Source: Emticicia sp965283955 (GTDB lineage Bacteria; Bacteroidota; Bacteroidia; Cytophagales; Spirosomataceae). From it: a DNA stretch of 64,000 bases. Both the position numbers and the translations under genes were made by a program. Shown here one piece after another: positions 57,237 through 64,000 of this stretch. A model generated the notes under the pieces. That model was not told where the DNA came from. It made no database searches and was given only the letters and a program-made list of their open reading frames with translations. The DNA is taken from contig CBDIQW010000001.1 of NCBI GenBank assembly GCA_965283955.1, positions 5,084,001-5,148,000 on the forward strand, read 5' to 3'. How positions within the stretch are numbered: the first letter of the stretch is position 1; the number at the start of each line of letters is the position of its first letter.

Positions 57237-57290
57237 ATAAAAAAGCAGAGAAATATTATTCGTTCAAAAATAATACTTCTCTGCTGCTGA
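57237..57290 (-). terminator. Intrinsic terminator after the CotH gene
   Basis: On the minus strand AGCAGAGAAGTATTATT pairs with its near-complement (17 bp, one mismatch), followed by a T tract. It lies just after the CotH stop at 57305. Confidence 0.8.
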
Positions 57291-57304
57291 AAATATGACC
57301 TAAA

Positions 57305-58777
57305 TCATTTCAAAAAATCTTTGACCTCTGCGTTGCGTTTTACAACGTGAGATTTCAGCATATTTAGCTCATTTTCAAAGTCTTCAGGTTTATTTAGATG
57401 TGTAAAAGGCTTTTGTTCTTTGGCAACTGCCGAGGCAATTAATTGATGATTTTTATCAAAAAGTGCTGACATTTTTTCGGGCGTAAAAACATTTTCAGTA
57501 AACTCTTTTACGTAGTTTTTGTATTTCGCAAAATAAACTTCATCATCGGCAATGTAGCGAAGTAAAGGCCAGTTTTTGCCAACATCTTTCAACGAAAGCG
57601 AAACGCCACGTCCCATTGGTCCACCCATTGGCGGTGGACCAAAACCTTCGGGTGGCTTAAAGCCTTCGGGCATTTTTGAGTCTTTGCTTTGCAGTCCGTT
57701 GGGTGGTAGGATTCCGAATGCTGGAAACTCCATTTTTAGACCCAATGCTTGGTCATGATCCCACGGAATCCATGTGATTTTTTGGGTAGGGGAGTTGTAC
57801 AAATAAAAATTATGAGCCATTGCACCGTAGCTGTCCCAATTGACGATGGTATTATTTACGGCCAAATATTTCAGAAAATGTTCCATATTAAAAGTTTTTT
57901 CTAATTCAGTTCGCCATTGTGGGGCGTTTGTGGTGCGTTCTGAACTATTGAGGGCTTTGATAAATGCCTCAATATCAGCCCAATCGGCTTTTTTCTTGTT
58001 ATTTTTTTTCTCGAATTGCTCTTTTTTAAATTTCGTAAAATTCGATTCGGGCTTGTAAATATTGCCTGCGGGCGACGCTTCGCTATTTTCACCAAATTGT
58101 GTTTCAATCATGGTGTCGTCAATGACCTCGGTGAGAGTATAAACTCCACAATACTTTTTTCCTTCGCCAAAATCAATATAGATTTTATAGAAAGCAGTTT
58201 GTGCGGCAGGAATACCTGCTTCACGAAAAATATCGGCTGTTACTTTTTCTCGAATCAACGATTTATCGCTCATTGCGGGCGAAAAAGCTAATTCTTGAAA
58301 ACCATAAAGTTTTTGTTTCTTTTTGTTGGTTTCAAACTGACCAAAATCTAATCTAAACGGTAATTTATACACGCCTTTGCCCCAAGTCATCATTAGGCTT
58401 GAGTTTCCTTTCAGTCTAAATGCAACTTTTAGGTAGGTTTTTCCTTTAAACTTTACCGATGTTTGTACGTAATTGGGTTCACCTTTACCAAAGCTCATCA
58501 TTGGTGGGCCATCTTCAGAGTTGGGTGGAGGCATGGGTGGCATTTTGCCTCGATTCGGAAAACCTCCTTCGCCAAAATCATTGCCAAATTTGGTTTTCAT
58601 ATCGGCTCTGATGCTATCCCATTGGGTTTTAGTAAGGCTAATTTCGAGCGTATTTATTTTATTTTGTGTAAAAACGATTCCGTAGTTGGGTTGATTTTTG
58701 GGTGGTTTATTTGCCAATAAATTTACCGAAACCAAACAAATGACCAAAAGGATACTTATTTTTAGGAAATTTTTCAT
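57305..58777 (-). CDS. Secreted CotH-family kinase
   Basis: The 490-residue protein has a signal peptide (ISILLVICLVSVNLLA) and the CotH fold: YVQTSVKFKGKTYLKVAFRL, LIREKVTADIFREAGIPA, NWDSYGAMAHNFYLY and the catalytic ITWIPWDHDQALG (Asp of the HDQ loop). CotH kinases are atypical secreted kinases. Two unusual Pro/Met/Gly-rich stretches lie at residues 72-98 and 369-391 (MPPMPPP, GPPPMGGPMG). A LytTR-type operator is about 67 nt upstream of the start (58844-58874). It is divergent from the LytS/LytTR pair. The substrate is unknown. Confidence 0.85.
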   Translation of the reverse strand: MKNFLKISILLVICLVSVNLLANKPPKNQPNYGIVFTQNKINTLEISLTKTQWDSIRADMKTKFGNDFGEGGFPNRGKMPPMPPPNSEDGPPMMSFGKGEPNYVQTSVKFKGKTYLKVAFRLKGNSSLMMTWGKGVYKLPFRLDFGQFETNKKKQKLYGFQELAFSPAMSDKSLIREKVTADIFREAGIPAAQTAFYKIYIDFGEGKKYCGVYTLTEVIDDTMIETQFGENSEASPAGNIYKPESNFTKFKKEQFEKKNNKKKADWADIEAFIKALNSSERTTNAPQWRTELEKTFNMEHFLKYLAVNNTIVNWDSYGAMAHNFYLYNSPTQKITWIPWDHDQALGLKMEFPAFGILPPNGLQSKDSKMPEGFKPPEGFGPPPMGGPMGRGVSLSLKDVGKNWPLLRYIADDEVYFAKYKNYVKEFTENVFTPEKMSALFDKNHQLIASAVAKEQKPFTHLNKPEDFENELNMLKSHVVKRNAEVKDFLK

Positions 58778-58843
58778 GTTGGTAAGCTGTTTTTTTGAGC
58801 TTTAGATGAACAAATAAATGAGAAACTTGCTTAAAAATTACGG

Positions 58844-58874
58844 TGTGTAGAAATGGGATTTATATGTGTAGATG
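58844..58874 (-). promoter_or_regulatory. LytTR-type operator upstream of CotH
   Basis: On the minus strand: CATCTACACA, 12 nt, TTCTACACA. The half-sites are 9 bp with a 21-bp period, as LytTR dimers need. CATCTACACA is identical to the first half-site before the TonB receptor gene. Confidence 0.7.
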
Positions 58875-58894
58875 CAAAGTTGCAAAAGAAAATT

Positions 58895-58924
58895 TTCTAC
58901 ACAATTCGGTAGTTTGTATGCACA
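58895..58924 (+). promoter_or_regulatory. LytTR-type operator facing the kinase gene
   Basis: TTCTACACA, 12 nt, GTATGCACA, again with a 21-bp period. The second half-site is more diverged. It points toward the kinase/regulator genes, so autoregulation is possible. Confidence 0.55.
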
Positions 58925-59043
58925 TAAGGTGCTGATAGACAGTTGTTTAGTTGGTTTTGTTTTTTTTGCCGTTATTATGTTTTTGAAAATGTTTTGGTTT
59001 TTGGTGGTTGATGTAATACAAATTTAATTGGGCATTATCGTGC

Positions 59044-59071
59044 GTAGAGACCTTGCATGCAACGTCTCTAC
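59044..59071. repeat. GTAGAGAC-TTGCATGCAA-GTCTCTAC palindrome
   Basis: A near-perfect 28-bp palindrome (one mismatch, CCTTGCATGCAACG). The motif is known to me as a widely dispersed repeat in cyanobacteria and Bacteroidota. It lies in the LytS-gene leader region. Confidence 0.7.
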
Positions 59072-59140
59072 AGAGCAATATTTCCCGTGGTAAGTTGCAA
59101 TCGCAAAAAATTAATTAATCTAATATACTACAAACATTTA

Positions 59141-60226
59141 ATGAAATCTCTTCAACGATATTCGGTTTTGCTGCACATCATTGGCTGGATAATCTTTAGT
59201 ATTATTCCATTAATGGCATTTCCTTTTAATAATATTTTTTCGCCCCCAAATTTCAAAATGTTTGTGTTGCCACAATTATTCAGCACTTTTTTGTTGATCA
59301 TTGTTTTCTATTTCAATCTGCATTTTTTTACGCCAAACTATCTTAATTCTAAAAAAAGCTGGTATTTCTTGGGTTTTTCTTTGTTAGGTTTTTTGCTTGT
59401 TTTGGGTTTAAATACGGTGGTTTTTGAGGTTTTCTTTAAACCACATTTCAAAGATTTTCCGTTTCCCAAAATGCGACCGAGATTTAATAACGGACGACCG
59501 ATGCCACCGCCATCAATGGTTTTTAATCCAAGGTTTTTTGGCATTTTTTTCTCTTATTTATTATCGGTAATTGCCAGTTCGATGTTGGCTTTGGTGTATG
59601 AACGCACACGAAGTAAAGAAGAAAATCAGCAGATTTTGATAGAAAAAACCGCTGCCGAATTGGCAGTTTTGAAATTGCAAGTGAGTCCACATTTTTTGTT
59701 CAATACGCTCAATAATATACGTTGGTTGGCACGCCAAAAGTCAGAAAAAACCGAAGATGCGGTCGTGAAGTTATCGCAACTTTTGCGGTATATGATTTAT
59801 CAATCAGGTAATGATAAAGTGGCTTTAGAGCAAGAAATTGAGCATTTACGGAATTATATTGATTTACAAAAAATGCGATTGACTGATAAAAATTCAGTCG
59901 ATTTTATTTGTGAAGGTGATACGTCAAAACTGCGAATTGAACCATTACTTTTTATTCCTTTCGTAGAAAATGCCTTCAAATTTGGCTTGCATAACCAAGA
60001 AAAAAGCGATATTTTGATTGGAATTAGGGCTTCAGAGAATGAGCTTTGGTTTTATGCCGAAAATAGTGTTTTTGGGTCGAATATGCCCAGTACTGGAGAA
60101 GATTCTGGTATCGGAATTCAGAATGTCGAGCGGCGTTTAGCTTTACATTACCCCAATTTGCACGATTTGCGAATCGGTAATAACGAAGGAAAATTTAGGG
60201 TAGATTTAACTATAAAACTTGCGTAA
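59141..60226 (+). CDS. LytS-like sensor histidine kinase
   Basis: The 361-residue protein has four transmembrane helices followed by a His_kinase domain: phosphoacceptor His184 in LKLQVSPHFLFNTLNNIRW and the ATP-binding NFVENAFKFGL-like motif FIPFVENAFKFGLHN, then GIGIQNVERRL. The extracytoplasmic loop between helices 3 and 4 holds a Pro/Met-rich stretch (residues 105-131, PKMRPRF...RPMPPPSM). I start at ATG 59141; the frame opens earlier at 59057, but that part contains the palindrome. The stop overlaps the regulator start at 60226, so the two are coupled. Confidence 0.9.
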   Translation: MKSLQRYSVLLHIIGWIIFSIIPLMAFPFNNIFSPPNFKMFVLPQLFSTFLLIIVFYFNLHFFTPNYLNSKKSWYFLGFSLLGFLLVLGLNTVVFEVFFKPHFKDFPFPKMRPRFNNGRPMPPPSMVFNPRFFGIFFSYLLSVIASSMLALVYERTRSKEENQQILIEKTAAELAVLKLQVSPHFLFNTLNNIRWLARQKSEKTEDAVVKLSQLLRYMIYQSGNDKVALEQEIEHLRNYIDLQKMRLTDKNSVDFICEGDTSKLRIEPLLFIPFVENAFKFGLHNQEKSDILIGIRASENELWFYAENSVFGSNMPSTGEDSGIGIQNVERRLALHYPNLHDLRIGNNEGKFRVDLTIKLA

Positions 60227-60943
60227 TGTCGAAGATAAACTGTGTGGCGATTGATGACGAGCCTTTTGCCTTAGAAATTATGGCCGATGATATTCAGAAA
60301 ATTAGTTTTTTGAATTTGGTTGGTACATTCTCGAATCCGATGGATGCTTGGGAACTGATAAAACAAGGCAAAGTAGATTTGATTTTCTTGGATATTCAGA
60401 TGCCTGTCATTTCGGGGACTCAGTTTTTAAGAAGCCTACCAAAACCTCCGATGGTGATTTTTACGACGGCCTATCAACAGTATGCACTCGAAGGCTATGA
60501 TTTAGATATCGTCGATTATCTGCTCAAACCCATTCCTTTCGATAGATTTTTGAAGGCAGTCAATAAAGCCGAAGAATTATTTCGTTTACGGAGCAAAAGA
60601 GCAGCATAATTTACCCGTAGTCGAAGACGTAAACTTCTTTTTTATTTATTCAGAATACAAGCAAATCAAGATTTATTTTGATGATGTTTTGTATGTGGAA
60701 GGGCTGAAAGATTATGTTAAAATCTACATCAAACAGCAATCGAAGCCTATTTTGACTCGAATGAACCTCAAAATGATGGCAACCAAACTTTCTCCGCAAC
60801 TTTTTTGTAGGGTTCATCATTCGTTTATTGTGGCTCTCGATAAAATTTCGGCATTTCAGAAAACTAAACTGTTAATTGGCGAAAAAGAGATTCCGATTGG
60901 ACGAAAATTTGCGGAGTTTTTTGAGCAACAGTACCAGCAATAA
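60226..60943 (+). CDS. LytTR response regulator (frameshifted)
   Basis: Joined, this is a 238-residue protein. The receiver has CVAIDDEPFALEIM, phosphoacceptor Asp in VDLIFLDIQMPVISG and Lys in DYLLKPIPFDRFLK. The LytTR domain follows: DVLYVEGLKDYVKIYI, LFCRVHHSFIVALDKI. One A is extra near 60596 (AAAAGAGCA for AAAGAGCA); corrected, the linker reads SKEQHNLPVVEDVN. It is the partner of the LytS-like kinase and the probable reader of the 21-bp-period sites near CotH and the TonB receptor. Confidence 0.88.
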
Positions 60944-60950
60944 CATAAAT

Positions 60951-60981
60951 CATCTACACAAATCTTCTAAGCTTCGACACT
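60951..60981 (+). promoter_or_regulatory. LytTR-type operator upstream of the TonB receptor
   Basis: CATCTACACA, 12 nt, TTCGACACT, with a 21-bp period, 69 nt before the ATG at 61051. Its first half-site is identical to that upstream of CotH, in the same orientation relative to the gene and at nearly the same distance. Confidence 0.7.
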
Positions 60982-61050
60982 TGTCGATTCTCATACATCT
61001 CAAAATCATCATAGGGCGTCTTTGTCATTGAAACAAACATACGCCCAATA

Positions 61051-63789
61051 ATGAAAAAAACTCTTCTTTATTTATTGCTCATTTTAAGTTATTTGCCCAG
61101 TGTGTCGGTTGCACAAGTGCCAAAACTGGCTGAAGCAAACCAGAAAATCATCAAAGATGAATTTTACAATAACATTGCTTTTCCTACGGTTTTGGCCGAT
61201 TTAGAGAAAAAATACGCATTGAAACTGCTTTATAACAAACAGCAACTCCAATCTTTTAATATAACGCATTGGTTTGCGAACGAAACGGTTGAGTCGGGTT
61301 TGAAAGTAATTCTGAAAAAACTTCCACTGAAACAATATGTCGATGAAAATGGCTTCATCAATATCGTATCAAAATCTACAAGGGTAGAAACCGCTGTAGA
61401 TAGACAGTTTGTTGGAAAAGCTGAGAAATCAAATTTTACGCTTACAGGCCGAATTGTAGATTTGACAAATGGCGAAAATCTTCCTTTTGCGTCGGTAGTT
61501 GTGAAGGGTGAAAAAATTGGGTCACAGTCGAATGTGGATGGATATTTTACACTCTTGAAAGTGCCATCTGATACCGTCACGCTTGAGGTGAGTTATGTAG
61601 GCTATCGTACTCGAAATTTTCATCTTAATCCAAAATTGGATGTCAATGACCTGAAAATTGAAATCGAGCCAGCCATTGGTGTGCTGGAAGAAGTAACCGT
61701 GCAAGGCGAAAAAACAGAGGTTTTGAAAGCTAACGAAATTGTGGGCATGATAAAAATGACGCCAAAAAACATTGCTAAATTGCCAAACGTTGGCGAGCGT
61801 GACCCATTTCGTGCTTTTCAGCTCATGCCAGGTGTAAGTGCTTCCAACGAATCCTCGTCGGGGCTTTATGTGCGTGGTGGCACTCCCGACCAAACGCTGG
61901 TGCTTTACGATGGCTTTACGGTTTATCATGTTGACCACCTTTTTGGGTTTTTCTCGGCCTTCAATTATAACGCCATCAAAGATATTCAGTTGTATAAAGG
62001 TGGTTTTGATGCCAAATTTGGTGGAAGAATCTCGGCTGTTGCCGAAATTACGGGCAAAGATGGCAACAAAAAAGAGTTTAATGCGGGTGTTGATGTAAGT
62101 TTATTGAGTGCCAATGCTTACATAGAAACTCCACTTGGCTCGAAGTTTACATTCTTGGCTGCTGCCCGTCGTTCGTATAAAGAGTCACTTTATAATAAAC
62201 TTTTTAAGCGTTTTACGAGCGAAAATCAAACACAGACCCAAACACAAATGCCAATGGGAGGTGGCCCTGGCGGAGGGCGTTTTGGTAGTTTTACTGCAAC
62301 GCAAGTGGCGAGTTCTTATTTCTATGACCTCAATTCTAAACTTACCTATACGCCAAATAAAAAGGATATTCTTTCGCTGAGTTTTTATAACGGGACTGAT
62401 AATATGGACAATTCGGCAAGTTCGGATTTGGGTGGTCTTGGAGGATTTGGCGGAAGAAATATCGGACTAAATTCGTCGAATACGGATGTATCGAATTGGG
62501 GGAATCTGGGCGGTAGTTTCAAATGGTCGAGGCGTTGGAGTGATAAGTTTTATAGCAATTCGTTGATTTGTTATTCAAATTATTACAGTGAAAGAGATAA
62601 CAGTCGGACGATTTCGACAACTCGTGACGGCGTAACTCGTGATGTAAAAATAGGGCAGTTGGAAGATAATAACCTGAATGATTTTACGGCAAAAACTGAT
62701 TTTGAATGGAAGATTTTCAAAGGAAATTCCTTAGATTTTGGCCTGCAATACACAAAAAATATCATTAAATATCAGTACAGCCAAAACGATACGATTACGG
62801 TTTTGGATAGAAATGACCAAGGTTCAACATCGACTTTTTATGTACAAGATAACGTAAAACTATTGAATGGACGTTTGCATTTAATTCCAGGAGTACGCCT
62901 TACGTATTTTGATGTTACGAAGAAAAACTACGTAGAACCACGCTTTTCGGCCAATTTTAACTTAACTAAGCAGTTTAAAATCAAAGCTGCGGCTGGTGTT
63001 TACTATCAGTTTGTGAAGCAAATCAATCGAGAAGATATTTCGCAAGGGAATCGTAATTTTTGGGTTTTATCTAATGCAGAATCTTTGCCAGTTACGAAAT
63101 CAAACCACTTAATTTTAGGCGGAAGTTATGAAGTTGGAAATTATCTGTTCGATGTGGAGTTTTATCAGAAAAACAGTACTAATATCACCGAATATACGCT
63201 GCGTTTTGTGCCACAAATCGGGCGTGGACTCAGTGCAAGTGAAACATTCTTCAATGGCTCAGAGGTAATTAACGGTGTGGATGTGCTGGTTCAACGGAAA
63301 TTTGGAGATTTTAATGGCTGGATTGGCTATACTTTGGCCGAAGCCAAACGAAATATTGCCGCATTTTCTGATAAACCCTATTATTCTGACCAAGACGTAA
63401 GACATCAGTTCAAGGCAATTGGTTCGTATAAATATAAAAATTGGGATTTTGCCGCTACTTGGATTTTCTCATCAGGCCGACCATATACGTCGATTTTGGG
63501 AGCTTATCAATTGACACTTTTAGATGGAACAGTGAAAAACTTTACTAATCCATCGGATAAAAATGCCAATCGTTTTTCGGCCTATCACCGAATGGATGTT
63601 TCGGCTACCTATAATTTTAGTCCAAATTTCAATATTGGTTTCTCTATTTTCAATCTTTATAATCGAAGCAATACGTGGTATAAACGTTTTCAGGTCATTA
63701 CCGAAGATGATGTCACGGCTTTGCAGATAACTGATGTAAAATACTTGGGAATTACGCCAAATATTACCCTAAGTTGGAAATTGAGATAA
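61051..63789 (+). CDS. TonB-dependent receptor with STN and carboxypeptidase-like domains
   Basis: The 912-residue outer-membrane protein has a signal peptide (ending SVSVAQ), an STN-like domain (about 36-110, AFPTVLADLEKKYALKLLY), a carboxypeptidase-D regulatory-like domain (about 130-215, GRIVDLTNGENLPFASVVV), the plug (EVTVQGEKTEVLKANEIVG, LYVRGGTPDQTLVLYDG) and a beta barrel ending LSWKLR. A Gly/Met/Pro-rich loop (QMPMGGGPGGGRF) lies near residue 400. It imports a TonB-energised ligand. Unlike the FecA type it has no sigma/anti-sigma neighbours; instead a LytS/LytTR pair precedes it. Confidence 0.9.
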   Translation: MKKTLLYLLLILSYLPSVSVAQVPKLAEANQKIIKDEFYNNIAFPTVLADLEKKYALKLLYNKQQLQSFNITHWFANETVESGLKVILKKLPLKQYVDENGFINIVSKSTRVETAVDRQFVGKAEKSNFTLTGRIVDLTNGENLPFASVVVKGEKIGSQSNVDGYFTLLKVPSDTVTLEVSYVGYRTRNFHLNPKLDVNDLKIEIEPAIGVLEEVTVQGEKTEVLKANEIVGMIKMTPKNIAKLPNVGERDPFRAFQLMPGVSASNESSSGLYVRGGTPDQTLVLYDGFTVYHVDHLFGFFSAFNYNAIKDIQLYKGGFDAKFGGRISAVAEITGKDGNKKEFNAGVDVSLLSANAYIETPLGSKFTFLAAARRSYKESLYNKLFKRFTSENQTQTQTQMPMGGGPGGGRFGSFTATQVASSYFYDLNSKLTYTPNKKDILSLSFYNGTDNMDNSASSDLGGLGGFGGRNIGLNSSNTDVSNWGNLGGSFKWSRRWSDKFYSNSLICYSNYYSERDNSRTISTTRDGVTRDVKIGQLEDNNLNDFTAKTDFEWKIFKGNSLDFGLQYTKNIIKYQYSQNDTITVLDRNDQGSTSTFYVQDNVKLLNGRLHLIPGVRLTYFDVTKKNYVEPRFSANFNLTKQFKIKAAAGVYYQFVKQINREDISQGNRNFWVLSNAESLPVTKSNHLILGGSYEVGNYLFDVEFYQKNSTNITEYTLRFVPQIGRGLSASETFFNGSEVINGVDVLVQRKFGDFNGWIGYTLAEAKRNIAAFSDKPYYSDQDVRHQFKAIGSYKYKNWDFAATWIFSSGRPYTSILGAYQLTLLDGTVKNFTNPSDKNANRFSAYHRMDVSATYNFSPNFNIGFSIFNLYNRSNTWYKRFQVITEDDVTALQITDVKYLGITPNITLSWKLR

Positions 63790-63814
63790 TAGTTTGAATT
63801 TAATCTTGAAAACA

Positions 63815-64000
63815 ATGAACAAAATATATATAACCTCATTTTTATTGGTTTTTCAGTACGTTTTATGGTCTTGTACAGAAACCAACGATGTAGTAAATCT
63901 GGTGATAAACCAATTATTGAAGCATATCTTGCCCCAAATCATCGAGTGAGTTTGAAGGTTTTTACCGAAATTCCTTATTCAGAATCAGCCGAAGGTGTCT
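63815..64000 (+). CDS. DUF4249-family lipoprotein, start only (frameshifted)
   Basis: The ATG at 63815 starts a signal peptide with a lipobox-like LWSC, then TETNDVV. The frame is lost near 63896, where GTAAATCT lacks one A; corrected, SGDKPIIEAYLAPNHRVSL and KVFTEIPYSESAEG are the DUF4249 start (IEAYLTPGQPVSLKV type). DUF4249 proteins are often paired with TonB receptors in Bacteroidota, probably as surface ligand-binding partners. The rest is outside the window. Confidence 0.7.

Larger units (their letters stand above)
58778..59140. promoter_or_regulatory. Divergent intergenic region between CotH and the LytS-like kinase
   Basis: About 360 nt. It contains two bipartite LytTR-type sites (58844-58874, minus; 58895-58924, plus), a 28-bp palindrome (59044-59071) and no ORF I would call real. 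The palindrome lies between the plus-strand site and the kinase start. Confidence 0.6.

Noticed and set aside
1..64000. tRNA or rRNA genes
   Set aside because: I looked for cloverleaf T-arm motifs and rRNA signatures and found none convincing; a tRNA scan was not possible here.

Overview
The window is AT-rich chromosomal DNA from a Bacteroidota bacterium, most likely order Cytophagales (Spirosomaceae/Flectobacillus/Emticicia-like). The signs are TANNTTTG-type -7 promoter boxes, SusC-like and DUF4249 outer-membrane genes, C-terminal sorting domains of the type IX secretion kind, 3-coathanger-stack, GSCFA, DUF2851 and CotH proteins, LytS/LytTR regulation, and MenA. I see no rRNA, tRNA, CRISPR array, insertion sequence or prophage. 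The genus is inference.

Layout. 1-3.0 kb: a LytTR regulator fragment, an NTF2-like lipoprotein and a membrane-anchored AraC/TPR regulator. 3.1-10.5 kb: a hydroxyproline-catabolism operon (Pyr4H2C deaminase-like, 4-hydroxyproline epimerase, D-amino-acid dehydrogenase, class V aminotransferase) with an AAA ATPase-DUF4435/TOPRIM gene embedded in it and a divergent AraC regulator. 10.5-25.8 kb: housekeeping genes (MBL hydrolase, response regulator, LpxH, CpsB-like phosphatase, RfbC, PyrF, DUF2851, HNH module, CCA-adding enzyme, NDH-2, VRR-NUC nuclease, Gfo/Idh oxidoreductase, FUSC transporter). 25.9-42 kb: membrane and surface genes (hemolysin III, DUF2157-like pair, kinase, coathanger protein, GlgE, two RlpA/SPOR proteins, secreted metalloprotease, acyltransferase, polytopic protein, OmpA/PD40 protein). 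42-57 kb: cytochrome c, DivIC, enolase, YicC, ArgS, glutathione peroxidase, MenA, OmpA lipoprotein, TPR protein, D-Ala-D-Ala ligase, NifU, Mrp, DUF2071 and GSCFA. 57-64 kb: CotH, LytS-like kinase, LytTR regulator, TonB-dependent receptor and DUF4249 lipoprotein.

The strongest candidate for a coherent undescribed system is the 57-64 kb locus. Bipartite direct repeats (9-bp half-sites, 12-bp spacer, 21-bp period) lie about 70 bp upstream of both CotH and the TonB receptor, and a third copy lies in the CotH/kinase intergenic region. That is the architecture LytTR regulators bind. CotH, the kinase and the receptor also share Pro/Met-rich loops. I infer one regulon.

A caution for every reader: about 18 genes, including enolase, DivIC and D-Ala-D-Ala ligase, are interrupted by one-base indels, several of them in homopolymers. 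I read these as consensus sequencing errors and merged the pieces. Intergenic regions carry several families of short tandem or palindromic repeats, two of which run into coding sequence.
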